The notes: generated by a model from the letters alone, not told the origin. DNA of 64,000 nt from UBA8514 sp034933685 (GCA_034933685.1 JAYFNB010000011.1:58139-122138); one strand, 5' to 3'; numbered from the stretch's first letter, positions 26,679-36,477 are shown. Numbers and translations are program-made.

Positions 26679-27719
26679 TTATAGTAAGCCTACCATTCTC
26701 TCAAACCATATTGCTAAAAACGCCACAATAACAACCAATGCGGATATAATAAATCCGTGAAGCATAGGTTGAACTCCTGATTTTCTCATTTCTTTAAAAC
26801 TTGTATTCAAGCCAATTGCAGCTAGTGCGGCTATCATAAGGAATTTGCTTAGCTCTTTCATAATTGAAGCTATATTTACAGGAATAACACCGAAGCTGTT
26901 CATTAAAGCCATTGCTAAAAATCCTACAATAAACCAAGGAAATAAGGATTTAATATCAATTTTAACATTTTCATTGTCTAAGGTGCTTGCTGCAAAGTGT
27001 TTTCTTTTTAGGTTTATGTTTATCAATGTAAAAATTATAACAGTTGGAATAATAGCCAAAGTTCTTGTAAGTTTAACCATTACTGCAAAATCGCCGGCGG
27101 CTTCGCTGAAGGCATATCCTGCGGCAACAACGCTGGAAGTATCGTTTACTGCTGTTCCAGACCAAAGGCCATATGTAACATCTGAAAGCCCCATTGCATG
27201 TCCTGCAATAGGAAAAAGAACAATCATAACCATATCAAATAAAAATGTGGCAGACATAGAAAAAGCAATATCTATATCCTCTGCATCAATGGCAGGGGCT
27301 ATTGCGGCTATGGCAGAACCGCCGCAAATTCCTGTTCCGGCTGAAATAAGGTTAGACATTTTCCAGTTCAGTTTCAGTGCTTTTCCAATAAAGTGTCCGC
27401 CGCCAAAACAGGTTAAAAGGGTGAAGAGCATAACAAAAAGAGATACACTGCCAACGTGCATAATGGTGGTAATGTTTAGGCTGGCACCCAAAAGAATAAT
27501 TGCAAATTTCAAAAGCATTTTTGAAGTGAATTTAATGCCAGGGGCAACAACTTCGTTTGGTTTGTTAATGGAGTTAATAATCATACCAATAAAAAGAGCC
27601 ACCACTGACGCACTAATGAGATGAATTGGAAGACTATCTGCAATAAGCTTTGCAACTAAAGCAATCACCAGCGCAACAACCATTCCTGGGAAATAACTAA
27701 TAATTTTTTTAAACATCAT
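26679..27719 (-). CDS. YeiH/UPF0324-family membrane exporter
   Basis: A 346-residue membrane protein of the YeiH (putative sulfate exporter) family, with about ten hydrophobic segments and the family stretches KFAIILLGASLNI, GTGICGGSAIAAIAPAI and GTAVNDTSSVVAAGYAF. Some relatives have been linked to sulfite, taurine-derived or other organic acid export; the substrate is not certain. Two adjacent ATGs (27719 and 27716) follow AAGGAGG; either may be used. A LysR regulator is encoded divergently, the arrangement of yeiE-yeiH in E. coli. Confidence 0.88.
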   Translation of the reverse strand: MMFKKIISYFPGMVVALVIALVAKLIADSLPIHLISASVVALFIGMIINSINKPNEVVAPGIKFTSKMLLKFAIILLGASLNITTIMHVGSVSLFVMLFTLLTCFGGGHFIGKALKLNWKMSNLISAGTGICGGSAIAAIAPAIDAEDIDIAFSMSATFLFDMVMIVLFPIAGHAMGLSDVTYGLWSGTAVNDTSSVVAAGYAFSEAAGDFAVMVKLTRTLAIIPTVIIFTLININLKRKHFAASTLDNENVKIDIKSLFPWFIVGFLAMALMNSFGVIPVNIASIMKELSKFLMIAALAAIGLNTSFKEMRKSGVQPMLHGFIISALVVIVAFLAIWFERMVGLL

Positions 27720-27826
27720 ATAACCTCCTTAATACTTTCTTAATTTCACTTGATTATATTACCATATGGAGATAAAATAAATTAATTGTTTGGAATGGAT
27801 TAATAACAAATTTTTATGGAGGAGCT

Positions 27827-28687
27827 ATGGATACAAAATTACAAACATTTTTAGTGCTATGCCGTTTTATGAATTATAGATTAACTGCGGAAGAACTACA
27901 CCTTACACAGCCAGCTGTAACAAAGCAAATACAGGCACTTGAGCAGTTATACCAAACCAAACTTTTTACATATGATGGCAGAAAGCTTGAGAAAACAAGT
28001 GCCGGCCTTCTTCTGGAGGAATATGCCCAGAGGCTTCAATACAATTATGAAGAAATTCAAAAAGCATTAAAGGGCAACGAAGAAGTATTTATTAGAATAG
28101 GTGCTACAAAAACCATAGGCGATTACGTGATAGGTGATTGGGTGGCAAAGTATTTATCTTTCTCAAACCACAGGTTATCCCTTATTATTGATAATACAGA
28201 AAGACTTCTGCACATGTTAGATTCTGCCCAGTTGGATTTTGTTATTCTGGAAGGATTATTTAACAAGAAAAAATATGATTTTCAACTTTTGAAGAAGGAG
28301 TTATTTGTTGGCATTTGCCCGAAAAATCATAGGTTTGCAGGTAAAAGAGTGTCTATTGCTGAAATTTTAAAAGAGGCAATTATTGTGCGTGAAGAAGGCT
28401 CGGGCACAAGAGATATATTGGAATTTGAGTTAAAACGTAATGGTTATGAATTGACCATATTTTCTAAAGTTACGTATATCAGCAGTTTTAAATTAATTAG
28501 GGAATTAGTTTTAAAAGGATTTGGAATTAGTTTTGTGTACAGTGCTGTAGTTGAAGATGCGAAGGATTCTTTTGCAACTTTCATGGTAGAAAACTTTAAT
28601 TTTGAATATGAATTTAATATTGTGTATCTTAAAAATACTAATGCAAAAAAACATATAAAGCAGTTTTTTCAAGATGGTAATAAGTGA
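27827..28687 (+). CDS. LysR-family transcriptional regulator
   Basis: A 286-residue LysR-type regulator. The N-terminal winged helix (residues 1-60) has LQTFLVLCRFMNYRLTAEE and HLTQPAVTKQIQALE; the rest is the two-lobed effector domain (IRIGATKTIGDY, FVILEGLF, VREEGSGTRDILEF). GGAGGAG precedes the ATG. By its divergent position it should control the YeiH-type exporter gene in response to a co-inducer. A strong terminator follows. Confidence 0.9.
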   Translation: MDTKLQTFLVLCRFMNYRLTAEELHLTQPAVTKQIQALEQLYQTKLFTYDGRKLEKTSAGLLLEEYAQRLQYNYEEIQKALKGNEEVFIRIGATKTIGDYVIGDWVAKYLSFSNHRLSLIIDNTERLLHMLDSAQLDFVILEGLFNKKKYDFQLLKKELFVGICPKNHRFAGKRVSIAEILKEAIIVREEGSGTRDILEFELKRNGYELTIFSKVTYISSFKLIRELVLKGFGISFVYSAVVEDAKDSFATFMVENFNFEYEFNIVYLKNTNAKKHIKQFFQDGNK

Positions 28688-28705
28688 TGGTAGATTTATA
28701 AATAT

Positions 28706-28749
28706 GGGGTTGACAAGGAAAATATTTTTCCTTGTCAACCCCTTTTTTT
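28706..28749 (+). terminator. Terminator after the LysR gene
   Basis: A near-perfect stem (28706-28721 with 28727-28742) and a seven-T tract. A diverged copy occurs at 34318-34359, at the left edge of the tandem duplicate. Confidence 0.88.
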
Positions 28750-28763
28750 AGTTCAAAAAGTGC

Positions 28764-28829
28764 TTTTCACATCGAAAAGTGGCGTTTCACATCGACTTCA
28801 TTGAAATTTGCAAAGAAAATCTGTAAAAT
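28764..28829 (+). promoter_or_regulatory. Activator-type promoter with two direct repeats
   Basis: TTTCACATCGA occurs at 28765-28775 and again at 28785-28795, period 20 bp, two helical turns. Five bases later comes TTGAAA (28801-28806), a 17-nt spacer and TAAAAT (28824-28829) with an extended TG. Two in-phase direct repeats just upstream of -35 are the pattern of LytTR- or OmpR-type activators. The same set is conserved at 34375-34439. Confidence 0.65.
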
Positions 28830-28901
28830 TTATCCGTTGGAAGGTGAAATACAGTTGGAGCTTATTATTAGTTTTCAAAAGATATAAAGGAGGGGAAAGT
28901 T

Positions 28902-29267
28902 TTGAATATCTGCATTTGTGATGATGATGTACAGGAGAGAAAAACCATTTTGAAGCACATAGGCGGATATTACTACGGAAGGCATATTCCCATCTGTATC
29001 ACCGAGTTTAATTCCACAGATTTATTGGCAAAAAGCATTGCGTCTTCAGCACCAGATATTGTGCTGATTTCCATTAAAGGCAACAGCGGAATTGAAGCTG
29101 TTAGCAACGTAAGAAAGCTTTGCGGTAAGTGTGCTTTAATTATTATAAGCGACACTGAACGCTATGGTATTGAAGCCTATCATCTTCAAGTAGCCGATTA
29201 TCTTATAAAGCCTGTGTGCTACAGCCAGCTTTGCAAAGCCCTTACACGTTGTGAAATGCTGGTGTAG
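28902..29267 (+). CDS. Stand-alone pseudo-receiver domain protein
   Basis: A 121-residue receiver domain with no output domain. The acidic pocket is intact (ICDDD, D7-D9) and the conserved lysine is in YLIKPV, but the phospho-acceptor position is serine: the strand reads DIVLISIKG, giving S57 where Asp is expected. It resembles the receivers of AgrA/LytTR regulators. Such pseudo-receivers may act through protein contacts without phosphorylation. It sits between the direct-repeat promoter and the SLH protein gene, in one transcript. GGAGGGG precedes the start, which is TTG/ATG-ambiguous (TTGAAT near 28902). Confidence 0.75.
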   Translation: MNICICDDDVQERKTILKHIGGYYYGRHIPICITEFNSTDLLAKSIASSAPDIVLISIKGNSGIEAVSNVRKLCGKCALIIISDTERYGIEAYHLQVADYLIKPVCYSQLCKALTRCEMLV

Positions 29268-29359
29268 CAGGGAATATAAGCGAAAGTGGAAAAGGAAAGA
29301 AGGGAAAAAGAAACTTAATTAATTTAAAAAATTGGGAAAAAGAAGGAGGAAATGAAAAA

Positions 29360-32300
29360 ATGAGAAAAAGACTTTTAAGTATTTTGCTTACAGGTTGTAT
29401 GGTTTTTGGTCTGTTGCCACAAATGGCAATGGCGGAAGAAATTACCTATACATATGTAAGCGACGTTACCAACACAGGTTTAGACCTTACCACAGCACCA
29501 GACTATAATGCACGTTATGATGCAGGTGACTATGGGACAATATATTGGCAGCCAGACAACAAAACAGTAATATTAAGTGACGCCGAAATCAACGTAACTT
29601 CGGGCAGTGCCTTTGCATTAACCTTGAAAAGTGATGAAGATGTTAACATTGTGGTGGAAGGGACTAATGTTCTTAAAGCCCAGAAATGTGGTATTGGTCA
29701 AGGGGGCGGAGATGCGTTTTCAGGTATAAACACAACCATTAAAGGCAGTGGAACTCTTGAGGCAACAACAACAGAGGTAGATACTGGTAAAGGGGCAATT
29801 TGTTTAAACTTCGGAAACCTTACAATTTCAGAGGAAGTAGAATTAACACCTGTTGTTCCTAATTATATGTACCCAGCAATTTTTGTGTATAACGGCGATT
29901 TAAGCATACTGGACAGTGCCAGTATTATATCACCTAGCCAAACGTTTATAAAATTGCAAGAGGGTACAATTAACATTAATACAGAGGGAACTATAACAGA
30001 ATCCTTTATGTCTTCTAAAAACAATTTTAATTATACCCCAGGGGATGTAAATTCATGGGTAATGAAAACAAATCTTAGCAATTCTCCACAGATAAAGGCT
30101 GATTTTGTATATGGAGATTTTACTCTAGCTAATAATCAAACGATACAAGATATGGATGGAGAAGATGGGCTTACGGTAATGGAGGGAGCAACCCTTAGCA
30201 TTAATGATGGCGTAACTCTTACGGTTAATGACTACACCGACATTGATGGTATACCACAGATTACCAACAACGGCACTATTGTAAACAACGGCACAATTCA
30301 ATTTCAAGATACCGTTGACGACGATACAATTTTGGCACTGACTGCAAACGGCACTTTAACAGGCAGTGGCGTGGTGAAAAAAGGAACTAAAGAGGTTATG
30401 CCTATAGATGGTGATGTGTATGAAGTTGCAGAAACTGTAACTACCACAGGGTTAGACTTAGCCACAAGTACACCAACAGAAAACACTTGCTACAAGGCAG
30501 ACAGTGGCTACATATTGTGGCAGCCAACAGTGGAGGGCGGAGTTGTTAAAAGCGGAATAGTAACACTTAATAATGCTTCAATTGATACCACCACTACGGG
30601 CAACAGGGCACTGAAATTGCCAGGAACCGGTTCAAATCATATAGATGTTACCATTGTAGCAGAGGGAGAAAACAGCCTTATCTCCACACGTGAGGGAATT
30701 TCCCATGAAGGTGGAGAAACATTAGTGCAGGGCAGTGGCACGTTAAATGCCAATGGTTGGCTTGATGGTATTTTACAGCAAAATGGAGATTTGACCATTA
30801 CAGGAGATGTAACTGTAAATGCAACAGGCGGAATGGGGAATTATGGTATATATACCTTCGACCTCACTATTTTAGGCAATGCCAATGTTACAGCTAATGG
30901 CGAAAGCGCAGACATTTATTCCAGTGGAAATATTACCATAAACACAACAGGAACAGTAAATGCCCCTGAAATAAATACAACGCAAACCTTTGAACTTATT
31001 GCAGGCACTTTGACAGGTTCTTGGGTATGGGAAGGAAAAGGGGATTATTACGAAAATGAAGTAAATACCATATATGGCAACGTGACCATAGTAGGTGAAA
31101 ATACTGTCTCTGACGTGAGCCAATTAGATGGTCTTACAATAATGGAAGGTGCAACCCTAACCATTGATAATGCGGGAATGCTTATCATTGAAGATTACGA
31201 TGAAGGGGACGTGCCAAAGATTATTAACAACGGGACTATTGTTAACAACGGTACTATTAAATTCCCAGAGGGAACAGCAGGTGCAGAAATTACAGCACTG
31301 AACATAACAGGCAGTGGCACAATTAGGATTGGCGACAAAGATGTTGCAATTGTGGACGGTGTTATGTACGCAGATGGTGGCGATGTAAGTATGGCTGGGG
31401 TAGACTTTACAGTAGATACCCCAACGGCAGATACTTACTATAAAGCTGGCGATAACGGCTATATGCTTTTTTCACCAACCAATGGCACTTTAACTATGAA
31501 TAATGCTGTAATTACTAATGACCAAGAAGAACCATTAATTACTTTGCCAAAAAGCAATATAAAATTGGTTTTGGAAGGGGAAAATGCTTTAACCAACATG
31601 GACGAATCGGAAACTGGTGTTACTGCAATTGGGCAGGGCGAGGTTTTAGCATTTGATAACTCTTTCAGTGTAACTGCACCACAGGCATACAGTCTTACAG
31701 TTTCTGGCAGTGGAAGTTTAAGTGTTAGGGATTATGGCTTAGAACCACCATCAATTTCCACTGATGGTACATTTGTTATGGAAAGTGGAACACTTAAAAG
31801 CGGAGATACAAGTGAACACTGCTTTGCCCTTACAACAGCAGATTTCCAAATGAAGGGCGGAAGTTTGGAAGTATCCAATAATTTGTACATTTTTGGAAAT
31901 GCCCTTGTACAGGGTGGCACAATTTTAACTCCAGGCAGTGATGACGCTAGTGGTGGTATTGGCTGCATTGGCAACTTTGAAATGACAGGCGGTACGGTAA
32001 CCTGCGGTGCAACTTTAACTGGTGGTTTAGCGGTATACGGCAATATAAATAAAACAGGCGGTACATTAAACGCTTTGGTAGCTAGCCTTGAAATAAATGA
32101 CAAAAGTGGTGTTGTTACCATCACACCTTACGGAAGTGCCCCAATGGTAGCTTATAAAAATGACGGCAGTGTAGATGCAGACCAAAGTATTACCCTTTAT
32201 TTAGGGAATCCAGGGAAAGAAATGTCCTACAAGCTGAACATTCCTTCAGGCAGTACCCTTACAATACCAAGTGGTGCAACCTTAAACTTGGCTAAATATA

Positions 32301-34213
32301 TGAATGGGTTGAATTATACCGACTATTTTACAAATAACGGTACGCTTGTAAATAACGGCAAAATTGTTTTACAAAGTGGAACTACAGCGGAAGAAGTAAA
32401 AGCGGCAGCGGCAATTTTTAAAGCAACAGGCACAGGTATTATTGTAGTGCCTGTTATGGAAGATGACCCAGAGTGCTATACCAACAGCGGAAACCCAATG
32501 AACGTGGTAAATGAGATTATTCTGGACACAGAAGAAAAGACCACAGATGAATATACATGGGTTGGAAACCCTACAGAGGGTTTTACCTTGACGCTGGATA
32601 ATGTTTATGTGCAAGCAGGAAATATCAGTTTACCAAGCAATGTGCCTGTAACCATTGCTTTGGAAGGAAACACTGTAGTAGAGGAAGGAATTGGATTTAC
32701 TGGTGGAGATGCTGGAAACCTTACCTTTACTGGAAGCGGAGCTATGACCTTAAATAGCGGTATTTCTGGTGCAGTTAACGGAGATATTGTAACCGTTCAA
32801 GGCGGAGCAACAGTAAATGTTGGCGGACGTATAAGCCTTGGCGGTTCTGGCGGACAGGACGGAACATTGATTGTAGACGGAACAGGAACTTCCCTTAATG
32901 TTACAAACCCAATGGCTGATGGTATTTACTTAGACACTGTACAGGTGTTAAATGGAGGTCAACTTACAGTGCATGCAGATACCGTTGGTATTTTTGCAGG
33001 CGATGGCGGTGTAACCATCACTGGTGGTTCAACAGTTAATGTAGGCTGTGATTACGGTATTTATGTTATTAACGGCAAGCTTACAATAGACAGCACAAGT
33101 AAATTAGTAACAAATGCATCAATTGCACCTTTCTGTGTGGTGGATACAACAGGTAGTGCGGCACAAAGTGATATGGTTTCAATTTATAGCGTGCCAACGG
33201 GTACAGCAATTAGTTCAGCCACAGGTTCATCAAGCAAGTACTGGAGCCTTGTATCAACAGGCGGAACTTTAGGCGTAGATAACGAAGGTAATGAAGTTGT
33301 TACCATAATTGGTGCAGTTAAGGGGAAAGTGACATTTGCAGCAAGCAGTGGAAACAATAATAGCAGCAGCGGTAGTAGCAGTGGCGGCGGCAGTGCTACC
33401 TATCATATTATTACAGCTACAGCAGGTGCAGGTGGTGTCATCAGCCCTAGCGGCAAGGTATTGGTTGTATCAGAAGGAAGTAAAACATTTACTATTACCG
33501 CAAATAAAGGATATGAAGTAAAAGACGTATTGGTGGACGGTGTAAGCGTAGGCAGTGTTACAGAATATACCTTTAAAGAGGTTTCTAAGATACACTCCAT
33601 TACTGCAAGCTTTGTTGAAGTTTCAGAAGAAGTACCGGAAGAAGTTCCAGCCACAACTGTTTCTTATAGTGATGTAAAAAACAGCGATTGGTTCAAGGAA
33701 GCAGTAGATTATGTAACAGAAAACGGCTTAATGTCTGGCGTTGGTGAAGGCAAGTTTGGGCCAAACATCAGCACAGACAGAGGAATGATTGTTACCATTC
33801 TTTGGAGACTTGAAGGACAGCCAAGTGCCACAACAAAGTCCAGCTTTACAGATGTTGCTGACGGCGAATACTATGCAGAGGCAGTAGCATGGGCGGCAGA
33901 AAACAAAATTGTTGAAGGCTATGGAAACGGTCTTTTTGGACCAAAGGATACCATTACCAGAGAGCAAATGGCTTCAATTTTATACAGATATTCTAAGTTT
34001 AAAGGTTATGATATAACTCAAGGCGGAATGGCAGTACGTGAATTTTCCGACTATAGCAATATTTCTCCTTGGGCATTGGAATCTGTAACATGGGCGGTGA
34101 ATGCAGGCTTAATTTCTGGTGTAAATGAAAGCCAGCTTGACCCTCGTGGAAAGGCAACACGTGCACAGGTAGCGTCAATTTTAATGCGTTACTGCGAAGA
34201 TGTGGCAAAATAA
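29360..34213 (+). CDS. Large SLH-domain surface protein with beta-solenoid-like repeats
   Basis: A 1617-residue exported protein. The signal peptide (MRKRLLSILLTGCMVFGLL, cleavage after MAMA) precedes at least three long repeats starting TGLDLxT, each with xxYILWQP, VTLNNASI, VTIVAEGENSL and ending in INNGTIVNNGTI. These suit a right-handed beta-helix or pectate-lyase-like stalk. Near residue 1350 a Ser/Gly-rich linker is followed by an InlB-type repeat (ITATAGAGGVISPSG), then three SLH modules (about 1434-1617; DVKNSDWFKEAVDYV, FTDVADGEYYAEAV, FSDYSNISPWALES) that anchor it to cell-wall polymer. AAGGAGG precedes the ATG. Probably an adhesin or S-layer-associated protein. Confidence 0.88.
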   Translation: MRKRLLSILLTGCMVFGLLPQMAMAEEITYTYVSDVTNTGLDLTTAPDYNARYDAGDYGTIYWQPDNKTVILSDAEINVTSGSAFALTLKSDEDVNIVVEGTNVLKAQKCGIGQGGGDAFSGINTTIKGSGTLEATTTEVDTGKGAICLNFGNLTISEEVELTPVVPNYMYPAIFVYNGDLSILDSASIISPSQTFIKLQEGTININTEGTITESFMSSKNNFNYTPGDVNSWVMKTNLSNSPQIKADFVYGDFTLANNQTIQDMDGEDGLTVMEGATLSINDGVTLTVNDYTDIDGIPQITNNGTIVNNGTIQFQDTVDDDTILALTANGTLTGSGVVKKGTKEVMPIDGDVYEVAETVTTTGLDLATSTPTENTCYKADSGYILWQPTVEGGVVKSGIVTLNNASIDTTTTGNRALKLPGTGSNHIDVTIVAEGENSLISTREGISHEGGETLVQGSGTLNANGWLDGILQQNGDLTITGDVTVNATGGMGNYGIYTFDLTILGNANVTANGESADIYSSGNITINTTGTVNAPEINTTQTFELIAGTLTGSWVWEGKGDYYENEVNTIYGNVTIVGENTVSDVSQLDGLTIMEGATLTIDNAGMLIIEDYDEGDVPKIINNGTIVNNGTIKFPEGTAGAEITALNITGSGTIRIGDKDVAIVDGVMYADGGDVSMAGVDFTVDTPTADTYYKAGDNGYMLFSPTNGTLTMNNAVITNDQEEPLITLPKSNIKLVLEGENALTNMDESETGVTAIGQGEVLAFDNSFSVTAPQAYSLTVSGSGSLSVRDYGLEPPSISTDGTFVMESGTLKSGDTSEHCFALTTADFQMKGGSLEVSNNLYIFGNALVQGGTILTPGSDDASGGIGCIGNFEMTGGTVTCGATLTGGLAVYGNINKTGGTLNALVASLEINDKSGVVTITPYGSAPMVAYKNDGSVDADQSITLYLGNPGKEMSYKLNIPSGSTLTIPSGATLNLAKYMNGLNYTDYFTNNGTLVNNGKIVLQSGTTAEEVKAAAAIFKATGTGIIVVPVMEDDPECYTNSGNPMNVVNEIILDTEEKTTDEYTWVGNPTEGFTLTLDNVYVQAGNISLPSNVPVTIALEGNTVVEEGIGFTGGDAGNLTFTGSGAMTLNSGISGAVNGDIVTVQGGATVNVGGRISLGGSGGQDGTLIVDGTGTSLNVTNPMADGIYLDTVQVLNGGQLTVHADTVGIFAGDGGVTITGGSTVNVGCDYGIYVINGKLTIDSTSKLVTNASIAPFCVVDTTGSAAQSDMVSIYSVPTGTAISSATGSSSKYWSLVSTGGTLGVDNEGNEVVTIIGAVKGKVTFAASSGNNNSSSGSSSGGGSATYHIITATAGAGGVISPSGKVLVVSEGSKTFTITANKGYEVKDVLVDGVSVGSVTEYTFKEVSKIHSITASFVEVSEEVPEEVPATTVSYSDVKNSDWFKEAVDYVTENGLMSGVGEGKFGPNISTDRGMIVTILWRLEGQPSATTKSSFTDVADGEYYAEAVAWAAENKIVEGYGNGLFGPKDTITREQMASILYRYSKFKGYDITQGGMAVREFSDYSNISPWALESVTWAVNAGLISGVNESQLDPRGKATRAQVASILMRYCEDVAK

Positions 34214-34256
34214 GAATTAAACTGGAATGCTAGAAAAGTAATTCCAGAAGCATAAC

Positions 34257-34300
34257 AACACAATTGTCAGCAGTTGGCAGAAAGGGCCTTGATTGTGTTT
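34257..34300 (+). terminator. Weak terminator after the SLH gene
   Basis: AACACAAT (34257-34264) pairs with ATTGTGTT (34292-34299). Its inner TTGTCAGCAGTTG is shared with the terminator at 35897-35936, showing that both descend from one duplicated 3' end. Confidence 0.5.
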
Positions 34301-34317
34301 ATAGATTTATAATATAT

Positions 34318-34359
34318 GGGTTTGACAAGGAGGATAATTCCCCTTGTCAAGCCTTTTTT
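34318..34359 (+). terminator. Duplicated copy of the LysR-gene terminator
   Basis: GGGTTTGACAAGG (34318-34330) pairs with CCTTGTCAAGCC (34342-34353), followed by six Ts. It now ends transcription from the intact SLH gene just upstream. Confidence 0.75.
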
Positions 34360-34374
34360 ATGGGGAAAAGTGCT

Positions 34375-34439
34375 TTTTACATCGAAAAGTGGCGTTTCAC
34401 ATCGAATTTATTGAAATTTTCCATTGAAAGGATTAGAAT
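34375..34439 (+). promoter_or_regulatory. Conserved second copy of the direct-repeat promoter
   Basis: Repeats at 34375-34385 (one change, TTTTACATCGA) and 34395-34405 keep the 20-bp period. TTGAAA (34411-34416), 17-nt spacer and TAGAAT (34434-34439) follow. The promoter appears usable although the gene behind it is broken. Confidence 0.55.
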
Positions 34440-34506
34440 ACGGGTGTTGGAAGGGAAATACACTATAGTTTCAAAAACTTTGGAAAAAGAAGTAGGAAAT
34501 TTAAAA

Positions 34507-35861
34507 ATAAGAAAAAGACTTTTAAGTATTTTGCTAACCATTTGTATGGTGTTTGGTATGTTGCCACAAATGGCAATGGCACAGGAAATACCAAGTTGTT
34601 ATAGCGATGGCGGAGACGTAGGCTCTACAGGCTTAGACCTTAGATGAGCAACAAGTGATAAAACCTATTACAAGGCAGGTGACGGTTACATATTGTGGAA
34701 CGGCGCAAGCACCCTAACCTTGAACAACGCCACTATAGACACCACCACAGGCAGTGCCTACGCACTAACCTTGAAGGATTATGACGATGTTACCATTGTG
34801 GCGGAAGGAAATAATGTTCTTGAATCCAATAACAATGGTATTTGTAAATCAGTCTCTGGAGACGTATGACGATGGGGTTACAGTTATTGAGGGCAATGGC
34901 ACTCTTGCAGTAACAAGTAAAGACCAAGACCATTATGGATTGTCTGCAATTTTTTTTGGCGCTGGGTCACTTACAATTTCAGGTGATGTAACAGTAATAC
35001 CTGTTAATGAAAATAATGGATATTCCATTTATAACCAAAAGAATCTAAGCATATTGGATGATGCAAGCCTTAGGTTTACCAACAATAAAGGTACTGTGGA
35101 AAATTCTATTGGTTCTAAAAAATTACTGTTGACACCACAGGAGAAGTAGAAGAATGCTATATGTATTGCAACGAGTTTAATTATAACAATGGTACGCTAG
35201 GAGCATGGGTTGATAGGATTGAAGTTGGCAGCAGTGTTCATACTGTGTATAACAATTATACTCTAAAAGCGAATAAAGTCATTGACGATTACGCTAATAA
35301 CGATGGGCTTACTGTACCCAATGGTGCAACCCTTACCATTAATAAAGACGTAATCCTTGAAGTAATAGATGCTTCAGACATTAACGGTGTTCCACAGATT
35401 ACCAACCTTGGCACTATTATAAACAACGGCACAATTCAATTACCAGCTGACACTACAAACGAGATGCTTCCGTTAAAACCGCAAACAACGCACTGTGGTT
35501 GCCAGGAACTAATTCAAGTAATGTAGATATTACCGTTATAGCAGAAGGAGATTCCACTGTTGAAAGTGGAATTTACCATGATGGTGGTAAAACAATAGTT
35601 ATTACCAGAGAGCAGTTGGCTTCGATTTTATACAGATATTCAAAATTAAAGGGTTATAACGCAACCCAGGGTGGAATGGCAGTGCGTGAATTTTCCGATT
35701 ACAGCCAACGTTCCAGTGGGGCAGGAGAATCTGCTTCATGGGCAGTAAATGCAGGGTTGATTTCAGGCACAGGTAATAGCCAGCTTGACCCAAAAGGAAA
35801 TGCAACACGTGCGCAAGTAGCATCAATTTTAATGCGTTACTGTGAAGAAGTGGTCAGATGA
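34507..35861 (+). pseudogene. Broken paralogue of the SLH surface protein
   Basis: This is a remnant of the gene at 29360. The start codon is ATA (34507-34509) where the parent has ATG, and the ribosome site reads AGTAGG in place of AGGAGG. The signal peptide coding is otherwise preserved (RKRLLSILLTICMVFG). An in-frame TGA lies at 34645-34647 after TGLDLR, frames shift near 34865 and near 35495, and large deletions join a repeat directly to the second SLH module (GGKTIVITREQLASIL, about 35580-35620). The last one and a half SLH modules run to a stop at 35861. No full product can be made. Confidence 0.85.
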
Positions 35862-35896
35862 GAATTAAAAATCTTAAAAACTCTTAAACATATAAT

Positions 35897-35936
35897 AAAA
35901 AACCCTGTTGTCGGCAGTTGCTGCGATGGGGTTTTT
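35897..35936 (+). terminator. Terminator after the SLH pseudogene
   Basis: AAAAACCC and GGGGTTTTT form the stem with a 22-nt loop containing TTGTCGGCAGTTG. The remaining gap to 36150 is AT-rich and likely holds the DUF5320 gene promoter: TTGACA at about 36053 precedes an AT-rich stretch. Confidence 0.7.
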
Positions 35937-36150
35937 CTTTAGCATAAAAGTAATCTTGTTTGTGAAAGAAACAACTTCTGGGAATGGAAAGAATTTTTAT
36001 TAAAGTTTGTATTACTCTAACGAAATATATTTAAAAAACAACCAAATATTATTGACATATGCCCACAATAGAGGTATCATAATAATGAGCATATGCTATA
36101 AATGATTTTGAGTTTAAATTAAAGAAGACTAAGAAAGGAAGTTGAGGTTT

Positions 36151-36465
36151 ATGCCAAGAAGAGATGGAACAGGCCCTATGGGAATGGGAGCAAAAACTGG
36201 TATGGGTGTTGGTTATTGCAATACTTCACTTGGTGTTGATACTAATCAAGTGGCATATTTTGGAGGAAACAGATGTGGGAATAGAAGAGTCAACAGAAGA
36301 CAGTTCTCGGCAGCAGGATTTTCAGGCTTTTGTAGGAAAAATTCTGTACAAAGAAATTTTGGTATGGATGAAAAGGCATTTTTAACCCAGCAAGAAACAC
36401 TTTTAGAGAGCCAGCTAAAGCAGGTAAAGGAACGATTGTCAGAAAGGCCAAAAGAGATGGAATAA
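36151..36465 (+). CDS. DUF5320-family small protein
   Basis: A 104-residue protein with the DUF5320 N-terminal signature MPRRDGTGPMGMG, then a Gly/Arg-rich region with three cysteines and a C-terminal coiled helix (QETLLESQLKQVKERLSE). Relatives often lie beside NifX/NifB-like iron-molybdenum cofactor-binding proteins and DUF134 regulators, but no such gene is adjacent here. GAGG 6 nt before ATG 36151 sets the start. Function unknown. Confidence 0.8.
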   Translation: MPRRDGTGPMGMGAKTGMGVGYCNTSLGVDTNQVAYFGGNRCGNRRVNRRQFSAAGFSGFCRKNSVQRNFGMDEKAFLTQQETLLESQLKQVKERLSERPKEME

Positions 36466-36477
36466 TACTATTTATTT

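Larger units (their letters stand above)
34301..35861 (+). repeat. Decayed tandem duplicate of the receiver/SLH locus
   Basis: The block starts at a tagatttata motif also found at 28691, then repeats in order the terminator hairpin, the two TTTCACATCGA-type repeats, the promoter, and the SLH gene up to the GAGAATTAAA after its stop. It lacks the receiver gene: the leader jumps from the region before it directly to the SLH ribosome site. Confidence 0.75.

Noticed and set aside
26845..27624. 259-codon plus-strand open frame
   Set aside because: It is antisense to the YeiH-type gene; its protein lacks any domain and mirrors the membrane segments of the real gene.
30270..32360. Possible CRISPR-like short repeats around AACAACGGCAC
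   Set aside because: They are in frame and encode the NNGTIVNNGTI repeats of the surface protein; no spacer-repeat array exists.
34781..35526. Separate genes within the SLH pseudogene
   Set aside because: The pieces align end to end with the intact gene at 29360 in shifted frames, so they are fragments of one broken gene.
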